Of a stretch of 64,000 nt of DNA, positions 1 to 9,068 are shown one piece after another. Under the pieces are notes generated by a model. It saw only the letters and a list, made by a program, of their open reading frames with translations. It made no database searches and was not told where the DNA came from. Positions within the stretch are counted from its first letter, which is position 1. The number at the start of each line of letters is the position of its first letter. Both the position numbers and the translations under genes were made by a program. This DNA comes from Parvibaculum sedimenti. GTDB lineage: Bacteria; Pseudomonadota; Alphaproteobacteria; Parvibaculales; Parvibaculaceae. The stretch covers positions 124,001-188,000 of the forward strand of contig NZ_WESC01000002.1 of NCBI RefSeq assembly GCF_009184905.1, written 5' to 3'.

Positions 1-996
1 CCAGTCCCAGGCCGTCTGCACGATTGACGACAAATCACCGTATTGAGCGTTCCAGCCCAGAATTTTCCCGGCAAGGCTCGCATCGCCGACCAGCACCGCA
101 GGATCGCCCACACGACGCCGCGCCGAGCGATACCGGATCGGCACGCCGGTCACCGCTTCGCAGGTACGAATGACGTCCAGCACGCTGAACCCATTGCCAT
201 TGGCCAGATTGTAGAACTCCGCCGGACGGTCATGCTTCACCGCCCCACTCAACAATCGCTCGGCGGCGAGGAGATGAGCGCGGCAGAGATCGCTCACATG
301 AATGTAGTCGCGCACGCAGCTTCCATCCGGCGTGTCAAAGTCGGTGCCATACACTTCGAGCATCGTCGCCGCGGGGTTACCGCCCGTCTTCACGCGCAAG
401 GCTTCCGCCAGTACCAGCGGGATGAGATGCGTCTCCGGCTCATGTCGCTCGCCGGCACGGCCCTCCCTGTCGCACCCAGCCGCGTTGAAGTAGCGCAAGC
501 CAACGCTTTGCAGCCCATAGGCCTCGCCGAAATCGCGCAGAACCTGCTCCACCATGAGCTTGCTCCGCCCATAGGGATTGATAGGGTTTTGCGAGTGATC
601 TTCGGCAATCGGCACACTCTCCGGCTCGCCATAAGTGGCGCAGGTGGACGAAAAAACGAATTTCCCCACACCATGCTGACGCATGGCGGCAAGCAGGTTC
701 AACGTGCCGAGCACATTATTCTGATAATAGAGATCGGGCTGCACCACAGACTCGCCCACATAGGCGAGCGCGGCGAAATGCATGACAAGATCGAAGGATT
801 GCCCGGCGAAACAGTGGGCGAGCTCTTGCGGCGCGCGCAGATCGCCGACCACAAGGCGCGCGCCGTTCACCGCATCCGCATGACCTCGCGACAGATTGTC
901 GAAGACCACGACCTCGTGCCCCTCATCCTGCAGCGCCAGCACCATGTGCGAGCCGATATAACCGGCGCCGCCAACGACGAGGATTTTTTTCTTCAT
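1..996 (-). CDS. galE: UDP-glucose 4-epimerase (3' end runs off the window)
   Basis: Interconverts UDP-glucose and UDP-galactose in the cytoplasm and so supplies the substrate of the mutase encoded just upstream. The first residues are MKKKILVVGGAGYIGSH, a Rossmann NAD-binding GxxGxxG motif. Further on there is FSSTCATYG with the catalytic Ser/Thr region and YGRSK with the Tyr-x3-Lys pair of short-chain dehydrogenases, then the sugar-binding region LRYFNAAG. All 332 codons in the window are open and the last ones (TAWDW) resemble the usual GalE C-terminus, so only a few residues are missing. The ATG overlaps the stop of the upstream mutase gene (ATGA at 993-996), indicating translational coupling in one operon. 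Confidence 0.93.
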   Translation of the reverse strand, partial: MKKKILVVGGAGYIGSHMVLALQDEGHEVVVFDNLSRGHADAVNGARLVVGDLRAPQELAHCFAGQSFDLVMHFAALAYVGESVVQPDLYYQNNVLGTLNLLAAMRQHGVGKFVFSSTCATYGEPESVPIAEDHSQNPINPYGRSKLMVEQVLRDFGEAYGLQSVGLRYFNAAGCDREGRAGERHEPETHLIPLVLAEALRVKTGGNPAATMLEVYGTDFDTPDGSCVRDYIHVSDLCRAHLLAAERLLSGAVKHDRPAEFYNLANGNGFSVLDVIRTCEAVTGVPIRYRSARRRVGDPAVLVGDASLAGKILGWNAQYGDLSSIVQTAWDW

Positions 997-2096
997 GATG
1001 CGCCCTCCACCGCCGCTTGCCCGATGAGACGCCGCGCCAGCAGACGCGCGCGCGCAATAGCCTGATCCATGTCGTAATAGCGATACTCGCCAAGACGTCC
1101 GCAGATCAACACATCCTTGAGCGCCGAAGCGCGCTCGCGATACCTCGCATAAAGCTCGCTATTGGCCTGATCGGGAAAGGGATACTCATATTCCGCCGGA
1201 TCATCAGGCGTGAAGGGTATTTCCCGTGTCAGCACGGTGCCGCGAATATGGCGCGCCGTTTCGGGCTCCATCATCTGCTTCCATTCGAGAGTACGGATAT
1301 GGTCGCCATTCAGCGGGTCGGGATTGTTCACCTGCCCGCAGGGTTGCAGCAGATCGGCGTCGACGAAATATTCATGCACGCGGCGCTGTCCGCGATAGAC
1401 GAGATGTCCCATGTCGAACCCGAAGAACTCGTCGATCGAGCCGGTGAAGACAAGACCCCTGCACGGCTTGAACGCGTCGCGCCGCCTCAGGTAATCCGTA
1501 TTGAGCTCAACCGGAATGCCATCGAGCATCGCCTCGACCATGCGCGTATAGCCTTCCACCGGAATGCCCTGATGAATGTGGCGCATGAGGCGCGGCTCAT
1601 CGTCTTCACGCACATCGAAACGCTTGACGAGCCCGGCTGAAAGCGCCGTCGCGGGGACGCCCCACTGCTTCTCCGTGTAGCCCTTCACGAACTTCTCATA
1701 GACCAGCCGCGGCATGAGGCCGAGTGCCGCCTCCTCGAAGTTCGCCGGATCGCCGGTGAATTCAGGCCGCCAATCCTTGCCGATCGTCCGCAGAATGTAG
1801 CTCCCGGCGATCGGCCAGTTCTCGTGTCGCTCATCGATCAGCGATTTTATGGCGGGCTCATACTTATAGAAGCGCGCGAAGCGATTGACGAATTTCCAGA
1901 GGTCGTCGTCATTGGTACGGAAGTAATGCGGCCCGTAAGTGTGGATGCTGATGCCGCTCGGGTGCAGATGATCGTGAACATTGCCAGCGACATGATCACG
2001 GCGGTCGAGCACCAGCACACGACACCCCGCATCGCGGAGCGCACGGGCTATCACCGCCCCGGTCAACCCTGCCCCCACTACAATGTAGTCGCTCAT
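993..2096 (-). CDS. glf: UDP-galactopyranose mutase
   Basis: A flavoenzyme of 367 residues that converts UDP-galactopyranose to UDP-galactofuranose, the donor for galactofuranose in surface polysaccharide. The N-terminus has the FAD-binding motif VVGAGLTGAVIA followed by the acidic strand end VLDRRDHVAGN. The YGPHYFRTND region, the WPI and EKQWG motifs and the C-terminal GRLGEYRYYDMDQAI segment are characteristic of Glf. Length matches the family (about 370-400). It sits immediately upstream of galE with a 4-base overlap, so epimerase and mutase are made together as a two-step UDP-Galf supply module. Confidence 0.95.
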   Translation of the reverse strand: MSDYIVVGAGLTGAVIARALRDAGCRVLVLDRRDHVAGNVHDHLHPSGISIHTYGPHYFRTNDDDLWKFVNRFARFYKYEPAIKSLIDERHENWPIAGSYILRTIGKDWRPEFTGDPANFEEAALGLMPRLVYEKFVKGYTEKQWGVPATALSAGLVKRFDVREDDEPRLMRHIHQGIPVEGYTRMVEAMLDGIPVELNTDYLRRRDAFKPCRGLVFTGSIDEFFGFDMGHLVYRGQRRVHEYFVDADLLQPCGQVNNPDPLNGDHIRTLEWKQMMEPETARHIRGTVLTREIPFTPDDPAEYEYPFPDQANSELYARYRERASALKDVLICGRLGEYRYYDMDQAIARARLLARRLIGQAAVEGAS

Positions 2097-2247
2097 GCCT
2101 GCTGGTCCCTGATCGAAGCCATGCCGAAGCGCGCGACCGCGCGCCTGAGACTATTCCCAGAGTCCGTCTGCCGACTTTCCGGAAACGCCGGACCCGCTCC
2201 AGAGTGATGCGATTCAATGGACATTATCTATCGGGATTCGCCAATGT

Positions 2248-2838
2248 CTAAACATCGCGGGAGCCGATCAGGGGCCAGTTTCTGATTTTCCGCGCCATAC
2301 GCCTTTTATAGTCCGCCGAACCCATCCACTCGACCCGCAGTCGCAAATATGGAAAACGAAGTGACGCGGTGAATCTCGAGAGCGCGGAACTTTTGGCCGC
2401 GACCTCCCTGCTTTCCTTCGCATCCGGGCCGGCTGACTTCTCAACATGCGAAAAGGCCCGCTCGACCGCATCGCGCAACCTGGCGTCGATCCAGGCCGCA
2501 TTGGCAACCTGTTCCAGATAGCCCTCCAGGAGGTCGGCTTTGTCGAGATAATCACGCTGCGAATAGAAAGCGAAAATGGCCTTCGGATCGACACAGCCGG
2601 CAAAGAACTCGCAGATGGAGAAGGCGCCATCGACAACCCCGCTGGGCTGTGGAACCAGTTTCACTTTCGGGATGCGGCCAAGTTCGTTCAGGAAAAGAAG
2701 ATCGCTCTGCTCTTCCGTGTTCATCCAGATCTGGTATTCGTCGACAATATCCTCAGAAAGAATCTGAGGAACCAGCAACCGCATATAACGGCGGCGGCCG
2801 GCAGGCGTAACACAAACGATACGAAATCCGTCCAGCAA
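2248..2838 (-). CDS. Small glycosyltransferase-like protein, possibly truncated
   Basis: A protein of about 196 residues. The N-terminus (FRIVCVTPAGRRRYM, then a segment with DEYQIWMNTEEQSD) resembles the start of bacterial glycosyltransferase-like proteins that open with a beta strand and a sugar-nucleotide-binding loop. The expected acidic DxD-type motif further on is not visible; the corresponding region reads AIFAFYSQRDYLDKAD. The C-terminus is basic and Arg-rich. I chose the TTG at 2838 because GGGAGG lies six bases upstream; the longer open frame to 2952 has no convincing ribosome site. It lies between an FkbM methyltransferase and glf in the same operon, so a role in surface-glycan assembly is inferred. 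It may be a decayed or shortened enzyme. Confidence 0.45.
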   Translation of the reverse strand: MLDGFRIVCVTPAGRRRYMRLLVPQILSEDIVDEYQIWMNTEEQSDLLFLNELGRIPKVKLVPQPSGVVDGAFSICEFFAGCVDPKAIFAFYSQRDYLDKADLLEGYLEQVANAAWIDARLRDAVERAFSHVEKSAGPDAKESREVAAKSSALSRFTASLRFPYLRLRVEWMGSADYKRRMARKIRNWPLIGSRDV

Positions 2839-3011
2839 CGAAAGCCTCCCCGACCGACAATGACGGCCGATCCACGCTGCATCTTGTAACGCGTCTACAT
2901 CGACGCAACAAGAACGCCATTCGGCATTGACCGGATTGAACTTTCCGACCAAAGGCGGTCAGCGGGAAAACCATATCACATCTTGGTACGGATAAATCGG
3001 ACATGAAAGGT

Positions 3012-3719
3012 CTATGCGCGTCGTTCGTAAACGGTATTCACGAACACCATTTCTTTCGCGTCATAAATCAGCTGCCTGGCCGGCCGGTATCCGATTGATC
3101 GCATATATTCATTATATCTCAGCGCCCTGTCATCGATCTCCAGAATAATCAGTGGAGAGCACCTCTCGATAAGTTGCGCAGCGCCATCGAGAATTCGGAA
3201 TTCATACCCTTCAGTATCGAGGTGTATGATCGAAAACTGATGGTCGGGGAAAAGGTCGTCCAGCCTGAAGACCTTACATTCCTGCGATTCTCCATTTGCA
3301 ATCGTCAGTTCGCAGGTTTCGGATCTGGGTCCGAGCGCAATCCCGTTTTCAAGCACCTTGACGTGTCTGGTCGTCGACACATCGCCCAGGCCGCAATTGC
3401 GAAGGTCCACATTCTTCAGATTATTGATTTCAACCGTCTTCCTGGCACAGAAATAATTTTCATTATTCGGCTCGAAGGTAAAGATCGTACCGGGGCACCC
3501 CCTCGATAGAGCCGGCAGGAAATCCCCGAACCCGGCGCCGGCATGGATGACATCCATGCCTTTATGATTGCCGATTATGAAATCTATCGTGCCCGGCTCA
3601 TGCACCCTCCCGGCCAGAATCGCCTGCGACGTGTAAGTGTATGATGAAGAAGTTGGAACGCAGAACTTCCCGTGCTCGTTATTCACCACTCGATACTCAT
3701 ATTCCTCTTCGATCATCAT
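3012..3719 (-). CDS. FkbM family SAM-dependent methyltransferase
   Basis: A 235-residue protein with the FkbM layout. A glycine-rich motif I (MDVIHAGAGFGDFLPAL, about residues 54-70) is followed by the acidic strand IFTFEPNNENY. Next come the NVDLRNCGLGD segment and IIHLDTEGYEFRILDGA, where the DTEG(Y/M)E signature is typical of FkbM proteins. These enzymes O-methylate sugars or other glycan decorations; the actual substrate cannot be read from sequence. ATGAGGAGG lies just upstream of the first ATG, a strong ribosome site. It starts 24 bases after the stop of the upstream AMP-ligase, so the two are almost certainly co-transcribed with glf and galE. Confidence 0.85.
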   Translation of the reverse strand: MMIEEEYEYRVVNNEHGKFCVPTSSSYTYTSQAILAGRVHEPGTIDFIIGNHKGMDVIHAGAGFGDFLPALSRGCPGTIFTFEPNNENYFCARKTVEINNLKNVDLRNCGLGDVSTTRHVKVLENGIALGPRSETCELTIANGESQECKVFRLDDLFPDHQFSIIHLDTEGYEFRILDGAAQLIERCSPLIILEIDDRALRYNEYMRSIGYRPARQLIYDAKEMVFVNTVYERRA

Positions 3720-3743
3720 AGGGCGGCCTCCTCATATTGGAAC

Positions 3744-5198
3744 CTATACCGTCTTGTCGCGGCCTTCCGACGACAAGATCTGGCGCCTGACCTCGTGGCG
3801 CAAAATTTTCCCCATCTCGTTTCGTGCAAGAGGCCGGAGGAAGTGAACCTTCACCCTGGAGAAGAACTTGCCAGTCCCGCGCAGCATCGAGGCGATCTTC
3901 GCTTGGTCGAACGCATGGTTCGACTCCAGAACGACGTGAAGTTCCTCCTCGCCACAATCTGAAAACATCGACAAGACGCAGACCGCCACGCCTAAGTAGT
4001 TCATCAATGGCTCCTCGAGCGACAAGGGCGATACCTTGAACCCCCCAACATTCAGAAGATCCGACACGCGGCCCTGCAGCACGAGGCGGCCGTCAGGTTT
4101 AATGAACGCCATATCTCCGGGATAGAAAAAGCCGTCTCTGAAGCATTCGATGGTCGCCGGCGCGTTATTGATATAGGCGTCCACCAGACCGCGGACACCG
4201 ACGCGCACCCGACCCGTGGTCCCTTGCGGCGCCGGCGCATCATGCTCGTCAACGATCTCAACCAAACGATCCGCAACAAGGCTGTGACTGCGCATATCCC
4301 CGATGTCGCGAATAGGAGTGTGTGCAATGACGCCGCCCTCGGTCGACGCAAGGAGGTTGAATAGTCGGGGCGTGATTCTGGCTTTGACCTGCTCGACCTG
4401 CTTGTCTGTCATCGCGCCACCGCCAACAGTCAACCGGAGTTGATCATTATACGGAAAGGAGCCCTCGGCTGCGCTGAGAACACTCGCCAACGTGGACGGA
4501 ACCATGACGGCATGTGTGAGACCCGGTTGCCCCAATGCCAGATGAATATCCCGGCGCTGTTCGAGCACCACCGTGCCACCGACGGTCCAAGGGCTCGCAG
4601 CCCAGCGATATCCCGCAGCCGTCCAGGCCGGGAAATCGAACGCGCACAGAACCGTCTCATGATTCATGCCGATGACCTCGGTCTTACGCCGCAAGAACAC
4701 AGCGTCGGCCTTCGCTGTCATCAGCACCAGCTTGTAATCGCCCGTCGTGCCGGAGGTGCGCAGCAAATGTCCCCCGGCGCCTGAAGTGGATGGCCCTTGA
4801 TCCAGATCTAGTGCCTCTCCGCCCGCAAGAACAACCTGGACAAGCTCAAGTCCTCTCTGCTCGCAGCGCGAGGCAAGGCTGGGCCACGTGCTGCCCGCGA
4901 AGCTGACGACAACGCGCCTGCCCTCCACCACGATCTCATCGAGAGCCGTCGGCCCTGGTACCTGGACCGTCGTCAGGCCGAGGCTGCGCAACGCAAGGCT
5001 GCTGATCCAGAACTCAAGCAGGTTTCCGGTCGCGATGATCGCATAGCCGTCTCCGACGCAATTGCGCCGGACGAAAAAATCGCGCGCAAGTGAAATAAGA
5101 AGACGGAATTCACCATAGGAAACAGCTCTGCCCCCGTGAACAATGGCCGGCTTATCTGGGCATTGCTTGGCCCAATGAAAAATCGCCTCGGCAATCAT
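3744..5198 (-). CDS. AMP-forming acyl/aryl-CoA ligase-like enzyme
   Basis: A member of the adenylate-forming (ANL) superfamily, 484 residues from the ATG at 5198. The P-loop-like core LLRTSGTTGDYK is present, with the usual Pro replaced by Tyr in GxxK. LLASTEGG is the A5-type motif, FYPGDMAFIKPDGRLVLQGR the A7/A8 motifs, and VSDLLNVGGFKVSP the hinge with the C-terminal domain. A lysine equivalent to the A10 catalytic Lys appears in RNEMGKILR near the C-terminus. Substrate is unknown. In a galactofuranose-glycan operon it may activate an acid for transfer to sugar, which is inference. A TTG at 5270 would add 24 residues that do not resemble the family, so the internal ATG is preferred. Confidence 0.8.
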   Translation of the reverse strand: MIAEAIFHWAKQCPDKPAIVHGGRAVSYGEFRLLISLARDFFVRRNCVGDGYAIIATGNLLEFWISSLALRSLGLTTVQVPGPTALDEIVVEGRRVVVSFAGSTWPSLASRCEQRGLELVQVVLAGGEALDLDQGPSTSGAGGHLLRTSGTTGDYKLVLMTAKADAVFLRRKTEVIGMNHETVLCAFDFPAWTAAGYRWAASPWTVGGTVVLEQRRDIHLALGQPGLTHAVMVPSTLASVLSAAEGSFPYNDQLRLTVGGGAMTDKQVEQVKARITPRLFNLLASTEGGVIAHTPIRDIGDMRSHSLVADRLVEIVDEHDAPAPQGTTGRVRVGVRGLVDAYINNAPATIECFRDGFFYPGDMAFIKPDGRLVLQGRVSDLLNVGGFKVSPLSLEEPLMNYLGVAVCVLSMFSDCGEEELHVVLESNHAFDQAKIASMLRGTGKFFSRVKVHFLRPLARNEMGKILRHEVRRQILSSEGRDKTV

Positions 5199-5756
5199 GA
5201 CGCATTCAAATTTTACCCGATAAAAACATGTCTCACTGAAGAACGACAGGCGGCGCTCACGCAAGGTCAATTGCTTCCATTTAGCACGAGTAAATAAACT
5301 CAGGCGCCAACGCCGCTATAACCAGGCGACAAGCGAAGCGGCCGACCTCCACGAATGGACGAACGAGAAATCCCTTTCCTCCGACGAAGACCTTCGGTCG
5401 GATAGCCTGGGTTCTCGCTTTCTGCTGGGGTTGGATGGGCGGGCTCGCGTCAACCGCTATGCGGTGGCCCTTCTACGGCCTGAGAGCCTTTGGTTCTACG
5501 GCATCGCTCGCCTGGTGTGGCGCGAAGGAGTCGCAACAAACCAACCAGCAAAAGCTGCTCTTTGGCCTTCTTGCCATAGCAGCATGGCGGTTGGTTCTGG
5601 TTCTGGCCAATATGTTCCTCTAGAGCCAATTGAGTCAGGCGCCTTGGTCGGCCTTCAAGGACACCCTTGGCCGCATTTCTTGAGCAGGATCAGTGACGCT
5701 CGACTCTCCTTTGTGAAGCATGGAAGTGCGCTACGCACACCTGAAGGGAGGAGACG
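5199..5756. other. Intergenic region with an orphan hydrophobic reading frame
   Basis: This gap separates the leftward glycan operon from the rightward cupin gene. It must hold the operon promoter, but I see no convincing boxes. A plus-strand frame is open from about 5294 to a stop at 5623. Its last 20 residues are strongly hydrophobic (LLFGLLAIAAWRLVLVLANM), like the end of a membrane protein. The first ATG in that frame is only at 5435 and has no clear ribosome site. It may be the tail of a lost membrane protein; I do not call it a gene. Confidence 0.35.
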
Positions 5757-6197
5757 ATGATGAGTTTTTTCACCCGTACCATTCCGCCCCTGATAATAGG
5801 CGGCATTGCACTTTGCGCCCTGGCCGCCCAAGCGGCCGATACGACAGGTATTGTCGCCTACAAGGGCAAGGTATTGCTCGATACGAATACCGACGTTCTG
5901 GGCAAGCCGGTAAAATACCCGGAAGGCAAGCCCCGGATCATTTCGGAGATGATTACTCTTCCGGTTGGCGCGACGAGCGAGCCCAACATCCATCAAACGC
6001 CAATGTATCTGCAGGTACTCGAAGGCGAACTGACCGTGGACTACGGGACATACGGCAAAAAGGTCTATCGGGCGGGCGAGGCCTTCATCGAGGCGCAAGG
6101 CGTGCCACATCACGGCCAGAACACCGGCTCGGGACCGTTAAAGTTCCTCGCCGTTTACATGGGGGCCGAAGGCATCGCCAACGAAGCGAAGCCCTGA
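5757..6197 (+). CDS. Exported single-domain cupin protein
   Basis: A 146-residue protein with a clear signal peptide: a short basic start, the hydrophobic core IPPLIIGGIALCALAAQA and an Ala-x-Ala type cleavage site near residue 27. The mature part is one cupin barrel. Cupin motif 1 reads around EPNIHQTPMYLQVLEGELTV and motif 2 around YRAGEAFIEAQGVPHHGQN. The two His and the Glu/Gln positions suggest a metal site, but the exact ligands are uncertain. The enzymatic role is unknown. GGAGGAG lies immediately upstream of two adjacent ATG codons (5757 and 5760). The next reading frame, at 6213, is in the same phase and separated only by this gene's TGA. Confidence 0.7.
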   Translation: MMSFFTRTIPPLIIGGIALCALAAQAADTTGIVAYKGKVLLDTNTDVLGKPVKYPEGKPRIISEMITLPVGATSEPNIHQTPMYLQVLEGELTVDYGTYGKKVYRAGEAFIEAQGVPHHGQNTGSGPLKFLAVYMGAEGIANEAKP

Positions 6198-6212
6198 ACG
6201 GCCCTTGGAAAC

Positions 6213-6620
6213 TTGCGACAGATCGAAGCCGGACTGCGATTTAGTGGCGAAGCGCAGGACGGCACCGCTCAGTTAATCCGCAAAGACGAGCAAATGGAAG
6301 TTGTCCGCAGCGGCACACGACATGGCCATACCTATCGATTGCTGTCCTACAGCAAGGGACGCAAAAAGACGCTTGAGCCATTCATGATCGAGATGGACAA
6401 GGCGGGCGACGTATACCCCCGGTTCCGCCACGAAGGAACCGAGTTCATTTATATGCTCTCCGGTTCAATGGAATACCGCTTCGGCGAAACAACCTACCTG
6501 CTGGAACCTGGAGACGCACTGACATTCTCGGCCCACATCGAACATGGTCCGCAGCGCCTGATGAACGATCGAATAAAATTTCTGTCGATCATTTTTTATG
6601 ACGAGAACATTGATATTTGA
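6213..6620 (+). pseudogene. C-terminal cupin half of an XRE-type regulator, DNA-binding domain missing
   Basis: The reading frame encodes the cupin sensor domain usually found behind an XRE helix-turn-helix in small transcription regulators. Its signature parts are RKDEQMEVVRSG, LEPFMIEM, YPRFRHEGTEFIYMLSG and YLLEPGDALTFSAHIEHGPQ. No helix-turn-helix precedes it: upstream, in the same phase, lies only the TGA of the exported cupin gene and about 27 residues that look like the linker of such regulators (RFSGEAQDGTAQLIRKDEQ). The only starts are a TTG at 6213 and an ATG at 6294. I read it as a headless remnant, though a stand-alone cupin starting at 6294 is possible. Confidence 0.55.
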
Positions 6621-6808
6621 CGCTGCAACCGAGACTCCCCTAGACGTCGCTCGCAGATTCCCCGCTGAAGGATCACGCTGCAGTCAACGCCGCATTCCTC
6701 GGTGCCTAATTCCCGACAAGATCGATTACGGAATGTGCGTTCATCTTCGCCGCTACCCGGCTTCGACCAAGTGCTAATCTGGCACCGGGCGTGTAGCGGA
6801 GGTCGCCC

Positions 6809-8440
6809 ATGGCTAAAGAGCCGGTGAAGCCTCAGCGCTGCGCGATCTACACCCGCAAGTCCTCCGAAGAAGGTCTCGAGCAGGAGTTCAATTCGCTCGA
6901 CGCCCAGCGCGAAGCGGGCGAGGCTTATATCAAGTCTCAGTCACATGAAGGCTGGAAGCTCATCAAGACCGCCTATGATGACGGCGGCTTCTCCGGTGGC
7001 AATGTCGAACGCCCGGGACTTCGACGCCTCACGGCCGATATCGAGGCGCGCAAGATCGATATCGTCGTTGTGTACAAAGTCGACCGGCTGACGCGATCAC
7101 TCTCGGACTTCGCCCGGTTGATCCAGGTCTTCGAACAGAACGACGTCTCCTTCGTTTCGGTAACCCAGCAATTCAACACGACGACCTCAATGGGCCGCCT
7201 GATGCTGAACGTGCTCCTCTCCTTCGCCCAGTTCGAGCGCGAGGTCACCGGCGAGCGCATCCGGGACAAGATTGCCGCTTCAAAGAAGAAGGGCATGTGG
7301 ATGGGAGGCACGGTCCCCATGGGCTACGAGGCCCGGGACAGGAAGCTGCTCATCAAGGAGAAAGACGCGGAAGTCGTTCGCCACATCTTCCGGCGCTACC
7401 TCGAACTTGGGAATGTCTCGAGCCTCATGCATGAGCTGAGAGCGCAGGGCACCAGGACGAGGGCCTATACAAGTGAAGCCGGACGCGCCTTTGGCGGACG
7501 CCTGTTCAGCCGGGGGCATCTCTACGCCATCCTGAACAACCGCCTCTACCTCGGCGAGATTGTCCATAAGGGTGTCTCTCATCCCGGCGAGCACGAAGCA
7601 GTTATCGATCAAACCCTCTGGGATGAGGTCCAGAAGACGCTCGCCTCAAACCGGCACTCTTTCAAAACTGATCTGCGGGTCGAAAGCCCATCCTTCCTGA
7701 AGGGGCTCCTCCAAGACTCGGTCGGTAACCGCATGAGCCCAAGCCACGGGCAGAAGAGGCATCACCGCTATCGTTATTATGTCAGCCGCGCCATCCTCGA
7801 AGATCGACCAGATGATGCCGGCGCCGTGTCGCGCATCCCCGCGCATGAGCTTGAGCGGCTTGTCGAACGAGAGGTTATGAGAGCCCTCGCCGAGACTGAA
7901 GCAACCAGGCTCCAGGCGGGTGAACTCAGCCGGCTTGAGGAAGGACCACGTCGGACTCAGCTGCGCGATCTCATGCGAAAAGTCGTCCTGCGGCACGATA
8001 CGATCCTCATCGAGATGCAACAGCTCGACGATGCTCAAACCGAAGGCGATCAAGGGCAGGAGCCGCTTATCCTCACCCTGCCATTCGTGCTGCAGAAGCG
8101 CGGCGGCAAGTCAAAGCTCGTTACGCACGGGAATGAGCCGGCCTTCATCGAGGGGCCGAGGCAGGTTCTAATCGACGCCATCGCCAAAGCCTGGGGCTGG
8201 CGACGCCGGCTTGAAGCCGGGTCAGTGGAATCCGTAACGGCAATTGCCAAAGAGGAAGGCGTCAAGCTCACCTATATCAGCCGCATGCTGCGCTTCGCCT
8301 ATCTCGCCCCGGACATCATCGAAGCGATCCTCGATGGAACGGCGCCGGACACCTTCAGCGGCATGGCACTGCGTATCCCCCTGCCCCTCGATTGGAACGA
8401 GCAGCGCCGCGCCTTCGGGTTTGAGCAAGTTCCTGCATAG
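6809..8440 (+). CDS. Large serine recombinase
   Basis: A 543-residue site-specific recombinase of the resolvase/invertase superfamily. The catalytic N-terminal domain opens with AIYTRKSSEEG, where the first Ser (residue 18) matches the nucleophile of the YxRxS motif. YDDGGFSGGNVERPGL and VYKVDRLTRSLSDFARL complete the active-site region. A recombinase domain (about residues 170-280, containing ILNNRLYLGEIVHKG) follows, then a long C-terminal part. The zinc-ribbon region seems reduced, with no clear paired cysteines. The start is supported by GGAGG eight bases upstream of the ATG. Such proteins mobilise phages and islands. I see no cognate core site next to it. Confidence 0.88.
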   Translation: MAKEPVKPQRCAIYTRKSSEEGLEQEFNSLDAQREAGEAYIKSQSHEGWKLIKTAYDDGGFSGGNVERPGLRRLTADIEARKIDIVVVYKVDRLTRSLSDFARLIQVFEQNDVSFVSVTQQFNTTTSMGRLMLNVLLSFAQFEREVTGERIRDKIAASKKKGMWMGGTVPMGYEARDRKLLIKEKDAEVVRHIFRRYLELGNVSSLMHELRAQGTRTRAYTSEAGRAFGGRLFSRGHLYAILNNRLYLGEIVHKGVSHPGEHEAVIDQTLWDEVQKTLASNRHSFKTDLRVESPSFLKGLLQDSVGNRMSPSHGQKRHHRYRYYVSRAILEDRPDDAGAVSRIPAHELERLVEREVMRALAETEATRLQAGELSRLEEGPRRTQLRDLMRKVVLRHDTILIEMQQLDDAQTEGDQGQEPLILTLPFVLQKRGGKSKLVTHGNEPAFIEGPRQVLIDAIAKAWGWRRRLEAGSVESVTAIAKEEGVKLTYISRMLRFAYLAPDIIEAILDGTAPDTFSGMALRIPLPLDWNEQRRAFGFEQVPA

Positions 8441-9068
8441 CGCACCGATGACACAGGGTGCAGCCAGTCGTCACGAGTAGATTGGCGAACAGCGGCGAGG
8501 AGCGCCTCGCTATGGTCCAGATCCCAGCTCCCGCGCTCGGGCCGTCCCCTTTTCAACTGAGAAAGCCTGATCGCAATCTAAGGACGAGCGCCGCGAGGAT
8601 CCGACTACATGCCCCGCGGAACGACAGCTCGAACCGGGCGTCAATTGAGCCCGGACTACGGTCCGGGCGAGCAGCAAGTCGGCAGCAGAGGGGCTCTCCG
8701 ACAGGGTTCAACTCAACCACCGGAATTGGCTCTGGAGAAACAGCGCATGAAATACCGTGGGCGCACCGATTTCTGCCTCTCTGCGGTCGCACGATCGGCA
8801 AAAGCACGAGCCAAGCCCCGGAAAGATCGGGGGAATTAGGATCGAGGAGAATTGGAGGGATTTCACACGGACTTAGTGGCGGAGAGGGAGTCCGCCATTT
8901 AGCTATCTCAATCAATCTCACGCCATCAAATTTCATCCTATATTTTCTTTTAAAAACATAATGTTATACGATTCCATCGATTCAACCCGTATCACTCGGC
9001 ATCGATAAATCTCACGTCTCGTGTGGGGCTGAGTGTGGGGCCGAGAGCTGAAATTTTCTGAGGAATCG
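8441..9068. other. Non-coding junction between two recombinase genes
   Basis: No plausible gene is visible on either strand; the open frames have unusual composition and no ribosome sites. The segment contains an imperfectly conserved att-like core at 8877-8890 within a 7-base inverted repeat (TGGCGGA at 8877-8883, TCCGCCA at 8891-8897). An AT-rich stretch follows at about 8932-8976, just before the integrase start. This organisation (core, AT-rich arm, integrase) is what an integrase attachment region looks like. Confidence 0.5.
8877..8890 (+). repeat. Putative attachment-site copy of the tRNA-Ser 3' end
   Basis: TGGCGGAGAGGGAG is identical, in direct orientation, to positions 33467-33480, which are the CCA end, discriminator and acceptor strand of tRNA-Ser(CGA). 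It lies 179 bases upstream of the ATG of the tyrosine integrase at 9069. Integrases of this type commonly use tRNA 3' ends as core sites. The match stops after 14 bases, so this is a short core and the call is inference. Confidence 0.55.

Noticed and set aside
8877-8897. Reading the hairpin TGGCGGA/TCCGCCA as a terminator
   Set aside because: It has only a short T run and lies far from the recombinase stop; its loop side matches the tRNA-Ser end, so an att-site reading is better.
8458-8961. A 167-codon frame between the two recombinases
   Set aside because: No ribosome site, no family resemblance, skewed composition; it also spans the att-like core.
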